DNA of 64,000 nt from Sphingobium sp. JS3065 (GTDB lineage: Bacteria > Pseudomonadota > Alphaproteobacteria > Sphingomonadales > Sphingomonadaceae). The notes under the pieces are model-generated. The model had not been told where the DNA came from, did no database searches, and was given only the letters and a program-made list of their open reading frames with translations. The position numbers and the translations under genes were made by a program. This document shows, one piece after another, positions 8,479 through 15,612 of the stretch. Position 1 is the stretch's first letter, and every line of letters begins with the position of its first letter. The DNA is taken from positions 1 through 64,000 of the forward strand of contig NZ_CP102664.1 of assembly GCF_026427355.1 (NCBI RefSeq), given 5' to 3'.

Positions 8479-9009
8479 ATGGGCCGGCGCAATCTCTCCT
8501 CTGACGAACAGGCGCTCTGGACGGCGCTGACCCGGTCGGTAAGGCCGCTGCGCCCCGGTGCGCGGACGCCTGCCCTGCCGGTGGCGCCGGTCAAGGCGAC
8601 GGACGTAACAAGGTTAACGCTTCCTCCGGTTCAGACCGTTGCCGCACCGCCGCCGCGCACCCCGGCGGCCATTCTCGATTCCGGCTGGGAACGCCGAATC
8701 CGTAGCGGAAATCTGATGCCCGACATGACCATAGACCTGCATGGCCATAGCCTGGCGGCGGCTCATGCCCGCCTTAACCAGGCGCTGGCCGCGGCCTGGG
8801 CCAGGGACGCGCGCGTCATGCTGGTGGTCACCGGAAAGCCGCCGAAAACAGCGTCTGTCGGCGCATCGCGCCGCGGCGCCATCCGCGCCGAGATCGGGCA
8901 TTGGCTGGAAACCGGCAGCTATGCCGACCGCATCGCCAGCGTGCGGATCGCGCATCCGCGCCATGGCGGCGACGGCGCGATTTATGTCATATTGCGACGC
9001 AAGAAATAG
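8479..9009 (+). CDS. Smr-domain protein (MutS2-type nuclease domain)
   Basis: Stand-alone Smr protein of 176 residues. The first 80 or so residues are basic and Pro-rich without a known fold. The Smr domain then begins at TIDLHGHSLAAAH (DLHGH is the family signature). It ends with VTGKPP, a short charged loop and the HPRHGGDGAIYVILRR strand; the last part carries the conserved H-G-G-x-G-A pattern. Smr domains cut structured or stalled nucleic acids, or act on RNA in some lineages; which applies here cannot be told. It is third in the Tim44-like/mltA run. Confidence 0.9.
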   Translation: MGRRNLSSDEQALWTALTRSVRPLRPGARTPALPVAPVKATDVTRLTLPPVQTVAAPPPRTPAAILDSGWERRIRSGNLMPDMTIDLHGHSLAAAHARLNQALAAAWARDARVMLVVTGKPPKTASVGASRRGAIRAEIGHWLETGSYADRIASVRIAHPRHGGDGAIYVILRRKK

Positions 9010-9102
9010 ACATTTTTCGACCGACATACTGACTATTTCTTAACCACTGTGCTTCATATCCGGCTGATCTGGTCCAGGGTCGGGCCACAGGGCAGGAGGC
9101 AG

Positions 9103-10782
9103 ATGCAGGGCGTGACATTGACGAGCCGCGCCACTGCCTTCGCCTGTGCCGCCGGGGCGCTGGTGTTCATCCTGTCGCTGGTGCTGAACCAGGGGCAGGC
9201 GACGGATGTCGACGGCATCGGCCGATCCCTGATCATCGCCATCCTGTGCGGGACGCTGAGTTGGGCCTGCGCCCGCCAGGCCGTGACGACCACCGCCAGC
9301 GCCATAGACGGGGCGACCGAACGGTTGCTGGCGGCGGCGCATGGCGATCTGCATTCCGCCGTGCCTGCCGATGTCGGCCAGGAATTGCCCGACCTGTCCG
9401 TGGCGATGGAAAGCCTGTTCAGCCAGGTGCGGACCAATCTGGATCATGTCCAGGAACTGGCCCTGTTCGACCCGGTGACGGGCCTTGCCAACCGAGCCAA
9501 TTTTTGCCGCCAGGTCGAACGGATGCTGGCGGAGCGCAGCGAGGAGGGGCTGGCCGCCCTGTTCTTCATCGACCTGGACGGGTTCAAGAGCGTCAACGAC
9601 ACGCTGGGCCATGCGGCGGGCGACCAGTTGCTGGCGCGGGTCGCCGGGCGCCTGCGCGAAGTGGCCATGGCCCAGGCCAGCGCGGGCGTGGGCGATTGCC
9701 TGATCGGCCGTCTGGCGGGCGATGAATTCACCCTGTTCGTGCCCGCCATGCCCGATCTGGACACCGCCTGCCGGATCGCCCGCGCCATTCAGTTCGCGTT
9801 GGGCGAACGCTTTGATCTCGGCAGCCAGCATGTCGACCTGGGCGCGTCGATCGGCATCGCCTGCTATCCCGAACATGGCGACACGCTGTCCGCCCTGCTG
9901 CGCTCCGCCGACATCGCCATGTACCATGCCAAGCATAAGGGCCGGAACCGGGCGGAGATGTTCACCGCCGAACTGGCGCTGGAAGCCGCCGACCGCGCAG
10001 AGCTGGAACGCGACCTGCTGCTAGGCCTGCAAAGGGACGAATTCCTGCTGGAATTCCAGCCGCAGATAGAGATCGTCAGCGGCCGGGCGATCGGCGTAGA
10101 GGCGCTGGTCCGCTGGGCGCATCCGGAACGGGATCTGGTCATGCCCGCCTCCTTCGTGCCCGTGGCGGAGGAAAGCGGCGCGATCGTGGCGCTGGGCGAC
10201 TGGGTGATGGGCCGGGTGTGCGAAACGGCGGCGCGCTGGGCGCGGGCCGGGGTGATCCAGCGGATCGCGGTCAACATCTCCTCGCGCGAACTGGCGCAAT
10301 CGGATTTCTTCCTGCGGCTCCGCCATGCCATGGATGCGCACCAGACGCCTGCGTTCATGCTGGAACTGGAAATCACCGAATCGCTGGCGATGGATATGAA
10401 GCCGCCGACGCTGGACCAGTTGAGCGCCCTCCGGCGCGATGGCGTGCGCGTCGCCATAGACGATTTCGGCACGGGCTATTCCAACCTGTCGCGCTTGCGG
10501 GAATTGCCCGTCGACCGGGTGAAGATTGACCGTTCGCTGGTCCGCGACATCGCCGTTTCCGCCGAAGCGCGCACCATTTGCAGCGCGGTCGTCGGGCTGA
10601 TCCAGGGTCTGGGCATGGAAGTCGTGGTCGAGGGTGTGGAGACCGAGGCGCAGATGGACATGCTGCGCGTGATCGGCTGCACCCTGTTCCAGGGCTATCA
10701 TCTGGCGCGGCCGACGGGGGAGGCGGATTATCTCGCCCGCTTCGCCGTGCCCGCACCGTTGATCAGGCATCGCTCCGTCTGA
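9103..10782 (+). CDS. GGDEF-EAL cyclic-di-GMP protein with two membrane segments
   Basis: Signalling protein that probably breaks down cyclic-di-GMP. From the ATG at 9103 (AGGAGG ends three bases upstream) it has 559 residues: two membrane helices (about 10-26 and 40-58), a linker of about 70 residues, a GGDEF domain and an EAL domain. The GGDEF signature is AGDEF at 205-209, and no RxxD inhibitory site precedes it, so cyclase activity is uncertain. The EAL side looks intact: EAL at 333-335, DDFGTGYSNL, KIDRS and EGVET. A GTG at 9049 would add 18 residues. Net phosphodiesterase activity is my inference. Confidence 0.92.
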   Translation: MQGVTLTSRATAFACAAGALVFILSLVLNQGQATDVDGIGRSLIIAILCGTLSWACARQAVTTTASAIDGATERLLAAAHGDLHSAVPADVGQELPDLSVAMESLFSQVRTNLDHVQELALFDPVTGLANRANFCRQVERMLAERSEEGLAALFFIDLDGFKSVNDTLGHAAGDQLLARVAGRLREVAMAQASAGVGDCLIGRLAGDEFTLFVPAMPDLDTACRIARAIQFALGERFDLGSQHVDLGASIGIACYPEHGDTLSALLRSADIAMYHAKHKGRNRAEMFTAELALEAADRAELERDLLLGLQRDEFLLEFQPQIEIVSGRAIGVEALVRWAHPERDLVMPASFVPVAEESGAIVALGDWVMGRVCETAARWARAGVIQRIAVNISSRELAQSDFFLRLRHAMDAHQTPAFMLELEITESLAMDMKPPTLDQLSALRRDGVRVAIDDFGTGYSNLSRLRELPVDRVKIDRSLVRDIAVSAEARTICSAVVGLIQGLGMEVVVEGVETEAQMDMLRVIGCTLFQGYHLARPTGEADYLARFAVPAPLIRHRSV

Positions 10783-10803
10783 AGCGGGTGTCCTAACCGG
10801 CCC

Positions 10804-11946
10804 CTAACCCGCCAAGGCCCGCACCGTCACCAGCCGGTAAATCTCCGTCAGATCCTTGAGGTCGTCCAGCGCGACCGCTTCGTCCAGCTTGTGCATGGTC
10901 GCGTTGTTCAGGCCGAATTCCACCACCGGACAGAGGCGCGAAAGGAAACGCGCGTCGGACGTGCCGCCGGTGGTCGACAGTTCCGCCTCCAACCCCGTCA
11001 CCTCGCGGATCGCGCCCGCGACCAGGCCCGACAGCATGCCCGGCTCCGTCAGGAAAGGTTCGCCGCTGATCTTCGCTTCCACCGCGCCGCCCTCGGCCGC
11101 GGCGATGGCGGTGATGCGGTCGACCAGTTCCGCGCCGCTATGCTGATTGTTGAAGCGGATAGAGATGCGGGCCTGCGCGGCGGCGGGGATGACGTTGGTG
11201 GTGGGGTTGCCGACGTCCAGATTGGTGATCTCTATATTGCTGGCCTGGAACCAGTCATTGCCTTCATCCAGCAGGATGGCGTCGATGGCGGACAGGATGC
11301 GGATCAGGCGCGGTATCGGATTGTCGGCCAGATGCGGATAGGCGACATGGCCCTGCACCCCATCGACGCTGATCCACATGTTGACCGACCCCCGCCGGCC
11401 GATCTTGATGACGTCGCCCAGCCGCTGCGAAGAGGTAGGCTCGCCCACCAGGCAGAGGTCCGGGCGCAGGCCATGGGCGGCCATGCGGTCCATCAGGGCC
11501 AGCGTGCCGTGAACCGCCGCGCCTTCCTCATCCCCCGTGACGATCAGGCTGATCGTGCCGGGCAGGTCGTCGGGCAGGCCGTGCAGCGCGGCGACATAGG
11601 CGGCGATGGCGCCCTTCATGTCGACGGCGCCCCGTCCGTAGAGCAGTTCGCCGCGCACCTCCGGCGTGAAGGGGTCGCTGGCCCAGCCATTGCCTGGCGG
11701 CACCACGTCCAGATGGCCGGCGAAGGCGAAATGCGGGCCGGGACCGGTCGTCCGCCAGGCCAGCAGATTTTCCACCGGGCCGTCGGGCGCGTCACCGGTC
11801 ACGAAGCGGTCGACCGTGAAGCCCAGCGGCTTCAACATGGCCTCAAGCACCGCGAAGACCTCCCCCGTGGCGGGGGTCACGGACGGGCAGGCGATCAGTT
11901 TTTCGGCTATGCCGATCGGGTCGGCATCGGTGCTGGCTATGGTCAT
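10804..11946 (-). CDS. dapE: Succinyl-diaminopimelate desuccinylase
   Basis: DapE removes succinate from N-succinyl-LL-diaminopimelate in the lysine and meso-diaminopimelate pathway, feeding cell-wall synthesis. The 380-residue protein is an M20 metallopeptidase-fold enzyme. Metal-site residues are visible: GHLDVVPPG (His78, Asp80), GRGAVDMKG (Asp109) and TGDEEG (Glu140-Glu141). The C terminus keeps GGTSDARFL and the metal-binding His in NATMHKLDE. It is convergent with the GGDEF-EAL gene and divergent from the LD-carboxypeptidase gene. Confidence 0.96.
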   Translation of the reverse strand: MTIASTDADPIGIAEKLIACPSVTPATGEVFAVLEAMLKPLGFTVDRFVTGDAPDGPVENLLAWRTTGPGPHFAFAGHLDVVPPGNGWASDPFTPEVRGELLYGRGAVDMKGAIAAYVAALHGLPDDLPGTISLIVTGDEEGAAVHGTLALMDRMAAHGLRPDLCLVGEPTSSQRLGDVIKIGRRGSVNMWISVDGVQGHVAYPHLADNPIPRLIRILSAIDAILLDEGNDWFQASNIEITNLDVGNPTTNVIPAAAQARISIRFNNQHSGAELVDRITAIAAAEGGAVEAKISGEPFLTEPGMLSGLVAGAIREVTGLEAELSTTGGTSDARFLSRLCPVVEFGLNNATMHKLDEAVALDDLKDLTEIYRLVTVRALAG

Positions 11947-11996
11947 CGCTTTGCGTTAGCGAATGGAAGGCTCCTTTGCCAGCAGGAGGACATGTC

Positions 11997-12074
11997 TTGC
12001 CCAAGATCGACCTTGCGGCCATCCAGCAAACCAACCGCACTGGCTATCGCCGCAAGGATGGGAGCAGCTTTTGA
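11997..12074 (+). pseudogene. Probable 5' stump of a cupin-domain gene
   Basis: A 25-codon frame opens on TTG at 11997, seven bases after a perfect AGGAGG at 11984-11989. It reads MPKIDLAAIQQTNRTGY followed by eight unrelated residues and a stop. The first 17 residues resemble, from memory, the N terminus of a small alphaproteobacterial cupin family whose members continue with a Pro-rich segment and a beta-barrel. Nothing of the barrel remains. The stop (TGA at 12072) overlaps the TTG start of ldcA at 12071, so the stump could now act as a translated leader. An ATG at 11992 in another frame (29 codons) is too close to the AGGAGG to be a good start. Confidence 0.5.
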
Positions 12075-13102
12075 AGCTTGATCGCCGGGCGTTGATGGGT
12101 GTGCTGGGCGCGGCGATGGCCGCTCCGGGGGCTTGGGCGGCTTCTCCCGCCGGGGTGGTGAAGCCGCCCCGGTTGCGGCCAGGAGACATTGTGGGGCTGA
12201 TCGAACCGGCGGGCTTTACCGACGATGCCTTCGACCTCGATCTGGTGAAGGAAACGATCGTCGCCATGGGGCTGGTGCCCCGGCCCGGCAGGCATCTGGC
12301 GGAGCGCTACGGCTATCTGGCCGGGACGGATGCCGACCGGGCGGCGGACATCAATGCGATGTTCGCCGATCCGCAGGTGCGGGCCGTGTTCGCCGTTCGG
12401 GGCGGGTGGGGCTGCGCGCGGGTGCTGCCCTTTCTGGATTTCGCGAAGATCAGGGCCAATCCCAAGCTGCTGATCGGCTTTTCCGACATCACCGCGCTGC
12501 ATCTGGCCTTCGCGGCGCGGGCCGGGTTCGTCACCATCCATGGGCCGAACGCCGCCAGCAGTTGGCCGCGCTTTTCCTGGGACGCCTTTCGCGCCGTGGC
12601 CTTCGACGGGGCGACGCCGATGCTCGCCAATCCGCAGGGGCAGGAGGACCGGTTGGTCCAGCGGATCGGAAGCATTCGCACCTTTAAGGGCGGCAAGGCG
12701 AGCGGGCGGCTGCTGGGCGGGAACCTGACCGTGCTCTCGACGCTGATGGGCACGCCCTGGGTACCGGATTTCGACGGGGCGATCCTGTTCATCGAGGATG
12801 TGAGCGAGCAGCCCTATCGGATCGACCGGATGCTGACGCAGCTTTCGCTGGCCGGGGTGCTCGGCAAGGTGGCGGGCGTGGTGTTCGGCCAGTGCAGCGA
12901 TTGCGGGCCGAGCGGGGCTTCCTATGGCGGGTTCACGCTGCCGGAGGTGTTGCAGCAGCATCTTGGCAAGCTGGGCGTGCCCGCTTTCCAGGGCGCGCTG
13001 ATCGGGCATGTGGGCAGCCAGTTCAGCCTGCCGGTCGGCTGCCGGGCGGAGATCGACGCCGATGCAGGGACGATCCGGCTGCTGGAGGCCGCAGTGCTTT
13101 AG
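12071..13102 (+). CDS. ldcA: LD-carboxypeptidase (peptidase family S66)
   Basis: LdcA trims the terminal D-Ala from L,D-linked tetrapeptides in peptidoglycan recycling. From the TTG at 12071 it has 343 residues. The N terminus, MKLDRRALMGVLGAAMAAPG, is a twin-arginine-like signal, unusual for a family often found in the cytoplasm. The S66 motifs are complete: GFSDIT with nucleophile Ser138, FIEDVSEQPYRIDR with the catalytic Glu, and GHVGSQFSLPVG with the catalytic His. The frame is open upstream to 11963, but those codons overlap the cupin stump and look non-coding. A GGGAG-type binding site lies just before the TTG. Translation is probably coupled to the stump. Confidence 0.9.
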   Translation: MKLDRRALMGVLGAAMAAPGAWAASPAGVVKPPRLRPGDIVGLIEPAGFTDDAFDLDLVKETIVAMGLVPRPGRHLAERYGYLAGTDADRAADINAMFADPQVRAVFAVRGGWGCARVLPFLDFAKIRANPKLLIGFSDITALHLAFAARAGFVTIHGPNAASSWPRFSWDAFRAVAFDGATPMLANPQGQEDRLVQRIGSIRTFKGGKASGRLLGGNLTVLSTLMGTPWVPDFDGAILFIEDVSEQPYRIDRMLTQLSLAGVLGKVAGVVFGQCSDCGPSGASYGGFTLPEVLQQHLGKLGVPAFQGALIGHVGSQFSLPVGCRAEIDADAGTIRLLEAAVL

Positions 13103-13117
13103 CCGACCGCCAGCGGC

Positions 13118-13462
13118 TCAATCCTTGTCATCGGCGGGACGGACATAGGCGCCGCGGCCGTCGGGCGGGACCAGCGACTTGTCCCTGATCGTCAGGGTCA
13201 GCGTCTTGAAACCGGGTTGGGGCACGTCCTTCGTCGCTTCCGCGGTGAGCAGGACGGCGCCGTCCTGCTCCGTCCATTTGCCCTCCGCGAACAGGTCCAG
13301 CGCGCCATAGACCAGATACCATTGAAACCGGCCGTCCGGGTGGAGCATCAGTTCGGAGCCGGTTTCCATCACGCCGCGCAGATAATAATGACCCGTGCGT
13401 TCAGGAGCCTGCGCCCATGCAGGCTGGATGAGGAAGGCCGCGAGGGGAAGGAGGGCGCGCAT
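13118..13462 (-). CDS. Exported hypothetical protein
   Basis: I do not recognise this 114-residue protein. It has a short signal peptide (MRALLPLAAFLIQPAWAQA, cleavage about residue 18), then a soluble domain beginning GHYYLRGVMETGSEL that contains HPDGRFQWYLVYGALD and GKWTEQDGAVLLT. That pattern of beta strands suggests a small lipocalin- or beta-sandwich-like fold, which is only a guess. It is convergent with ldcA, 15 bases away, and transcribed alone. Codon use matches its neighbours. Confidence 0.75.
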   Translation of the reverse strand: MRALLPLAAFLIQPAWAQAPERTGHYYLRGVMETGSELMLHPDGRFQWYLVYGALDLFAEGKWTEQDGAVLLTAEATKDVPQPGFKTLTLTIRDKSLVPPDGRGAYVRPADDKD

Positions 13463-13548
13463 CCGGCCGTCATATCGCGGGATGGCGCGGGTGAACAGGC
13501 TTGCCGGGCGCGGGCCGTGACCGACGCGATGGCAGGCCGCACCCGTAC

Positions 13549-13562
13549 TTTTCGCGCGAAAA
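13549..13562. other. 14-bp perfect palindrome in the ihfA upstream gap
   Basis: TTTTCGCGCGAAAA is a perfect palindrome in the 280-base gap between the exported hypothetical gene and ihfA. It could be an operator, or part of a weak structure. No other gene lies in this gap. Confidence 0.4.
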
Positions 13563-13742
13563 TAGGGTCTCGCTTCCCGCTGAATGTCCCAGATCCCGTT
13601 CCGGGATCGCTATCCCGCCTATTTTTCACGCTTTTTTAAGGATTTCGGTCCGGTGTCATCTTGCCGAATCATGCGAAATCGCGCACATTATCGAAGGATC
13701 GCCCGCATTTAGACTCGACGGGTGTCAAGGTGGGGAAATGCG

Positions 13743-14039
13743 ATGAGCGGTACGGGGACTCTGACGCGTGCGGATCTAGCGGAGAGCGTGAACCGCCATA
13801 TTGGCCTGTCGCGGGCGGAAGCGGCAACATTGATCGAATCCATATTGGAGCATATGTCCGCCGCGCTCGAACGCGGGGAAAATGTGAAGATCTCCAGCTT
13901 CGGCACTTTCGTCCTGCGGGACAAGACGCAGCGCATGGGCCGTAACCCGAAGACGGGCGTCGAAGTGCCGATCGAACCGCGCCGGGTGCTGACCTTCCGC
14001 GCCAGCCAGACGATGCGGGATCGCGTCGCCTCGGCGTGA
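13743..14039 (+). CDS. ihfA: Integration host factor subunit alpha
   Basis: DNA-bending nucleoid protein that works as a heterodimer with IHF-beta in recombination, replication and promoter architecture. From the ATG at 13743 it has 98 residues, the family length, preceded by the strong binding site AAGGTGGGG eight bases upstream. The HU/IHF fold is clear: [17 protein letters not shown], the [12 protein letters not shown] strand pair, then RMGRNPKTG and the DNA-intercalating arm [19 protein letters not shown] seven codons upstream is possible but lies over the binding site. It precedes a MerR gene by 68 bases, a common pairing. Confidence 0.96.
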   Translation: MSGTGTLTRADLAESVNRHIGLSRAEAATLIESILEHMSAALERGENVKISSFGTFVLRDKTQRMGRNPKTGVEVPIEPRRVLTFRASQTMRDRVASA

Positions 14040-14107
14040 AGCGCGGGAATCGCCAAAACAGCCATTTTCCCTAAGGTTGACCTTGGCGCCGCTAAGGGTG
14101 CAACATC

Positions 14108-14470
14108 ATGACCATGGAAAAGGCAGAAGGCGCATTTCTGACGATCAGTGAGCTGGCGAGCGAACTCGATCTACCGCAGCACATATTGCGCTATTGGGAG
14201 ACACGCTTCACCCAGTTGCGCCCGCTCCAGCGGTCGGGCAATCGCCGCTATTACCGGCCCGCCGACGTGGCGCTGGTGCGGCGGATCAACCATCTGCTGA
14301 ATGTCGAGGGGTTCACGGTGCGGGGCGCGCAAAAGGCTCTGGCCGATGGCGGTCCGCCGGTCCTGTCCGCGCCAGCACCGGCGAAGAATGGCGAAGCTGG
14401 CTCCAGCGCCGATCTGCTCCCCCGGCTGGAGGCCATTCGCGCCGCGCTGGCCAAGGCGATCGGGGAATGA
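14108..14470 (+). CDS. MerR-family transcriptional regulator
   Basis: Small regulator of 120 residues. The N-terminal half is a MerR helix-turn-helix: LTISELASELDLPQHILRYWE, where the RYWE motif is typical, then RNRRYYRPADVALVRRIN-like wing residues (here GNRRYYRPADVALV). Unlike metal-sensing MerR proteins it has no Cys-containing effector region; the C terminus is Pro/Ala-rich with a short helix. Proteins of this type commonly sit behind ihfA, as here, and their target is unknown. It is convergent with a GNAT gene, 13 bases away. Confidence 0.9.
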   Translation: MTMEKAEGAFLTISELASELDLPQHILRYWETRFTQLRPLQRSGNRRYYRPADVALVRRINHLLNVEGFTVRGAQKALADGGPPVLSAPAPAKNGEAGSSADLLPRLEAIRAALAKAIGE

Positions 14471-14483
14471 GCGTCGGTTCGGA

Positions 14484-15005
14484 TCACCCGACCGACGCAG
14501 CGTAGATCAAGTCCCGAAACGGCGCGTCCCCCACCATGAAGACCGTCTCGCCCATTTCGGCGAAACCGTGCCGTGCATAGAATCGCCGCGCGCCCTCATT
14601 GGCCTCATAGACCGCGAGCAGCAGGCGCTTCGCCCCACGCCGCCGGGCTTCCTCCATCACCAGGGTCAGCAAGGCCGCGCCGTTGCCGCCGCCCTGCCAG
14701 CCGGAAAGCAGATAGATGCGCTTGAGTTCCAGATCGCCGTCCCGCCGCTCGACCGGTAGGGCAGGCGGCGTCAGCAGCGCATAGCCCACCGGCGCGCCCA
14801 GCGGCGTTTCCCCGATCAGCACCGTCTGGTCCGGATCGGCCAGCACCGCGGCGTAAAAATCCTCCCCATGCGCATTGCGGACATGCGCGATCAGCGCGTC
14901 GCCGGGATGATCATGGGCAAAGCTGGCCAAAAAGGTCGCGCCGCCCAGCAGCGAAAGCGCCGCCGCATCCCGGCCCTCCGCATGCCGCCAGAGGATGGGC
15001 GTCAT
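14484..15005 (-). CDS. GNAT-family N-acetyltransferase
   Basis: Acetyl-CoA-dependent acetyltransferase of 173 residues with unknown substrate. The GNAT fold shows in ELKRIYLLSGWQGGGNGAAL, where the Q-G-G-G-N-G stretch is the acetyl-CoA pyrophosphate loop (motif A), and in LLAVYEANEGARRFYARHGF (motif B, with the usual N-x-x-A-x-x-F-Y). I start at the ATG at 15005 (MTPILWRHAEG); the frame extends upstream into sixA. The sixA stop is seven bases upstream, so the two are probably one operon. Confidence 0.88.
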   Translation of the reverse strand: MTPILWRHAEGRDAAALSLLGGATFLASFAHDHPGDALIAHVRNAHGEDFYAAVLADPDQTVLIGETPLGAPVGYALLTPPALPVERRDGDLELKRIYLLSGWQGGGNGAALLTLVMEEARRRGAKRLLLAVYEANEGARRFYARHGFAEMGETVFMVGDAPFRDLIYAASVG

Positions 15006-15012
15006 CGCCGGT

Positions 15013-15555
15013 TCAGTGCGAGCCCGGCCCCAGGGCGGGGTCCAGATCGCGGGGGCGCGTGAAGTTGGCAAGGGTGGCGATATTGGGCTTCACCTCGCTC
15101 CAATGATCGATCGGCAGGTCCAGGACGGCGACCGACGCGGTCGGGAATTTCACCTCCACATCCTCGCGCAACGGACTGGCGCCGTCGTCGGGGACCAGGT
15201 CGAGGACCAGTTCCTCCAGCCCCGGATTATGCCCCGACATCAGCACGCTGTCGGCGCTGTCGGGCAAATCGCGGATCACGTCGAACAGGGTCGGCGTGGA
15301 GGCCAGATAGATGCGCCGGTCCCAATGCGGATCGACCACCTCGCCATAGCCGGTGAAAAAGACGTTGAGCGTCTCCACCACCCGTACCGCAGGGGAAGCG
15401 ACCACCATGTCGAAGCGTATGTCCTTGGCCCTGGCGAATTCGCCCATGACCATCGCCGCCTTTTCGCCGCGACGGTTCAGTGGCCGGTCGAAATCCCGCG
15501 CAACCGGATCGTCCCAATCGGACTTGGCGTGACGGAACAGGATCAACCGCTTCAT
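15013..15555 (-). CDS. sixA: SixA-type histidine phosphatase
   Basis: Histidine-phosphatase-superfamily protein of 180 residues. The catalytic RHG-type motif is LFRHAKSDW (Arg8-His9), followed by DRPLNRRGEKAA and a second His in SGHNPGLEEL, matching SixA-like phosphohistidine phosphatases. SixA removes phosphate from Hpt-type histidines in E. coli; the substrate here is not known. An Hpt protein is encoded at 59998-60441, but I cannot link the two. The GNAT gene follows after seven bases. Start ATG at 15555; a longer frame runs to 15597. Confidence 0.88.
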   Translation of the reverse strand: MKRLILFRHAKSDWDDPVARDFDRPLNRRGEKAAMVMGEFARAKDIRFDMVVASPAVRVVETLNVFFTGYGEVVDPHWDRRIYLASTPTLFDVIRDLPDSADSVLMSGHNPGLEELVLDLVPDDGASPLREDVEVKFPTASVAVLDLPIDHWSEVKPNIATLANFTRPRDLDPALGPGSH

Positions 15556-15612
15556 TTTTGCTCCAGGCCCAAAGTGGTTTCGAAGCAGGCGGCCCACCTG
15601 CTGACTCGGAAA

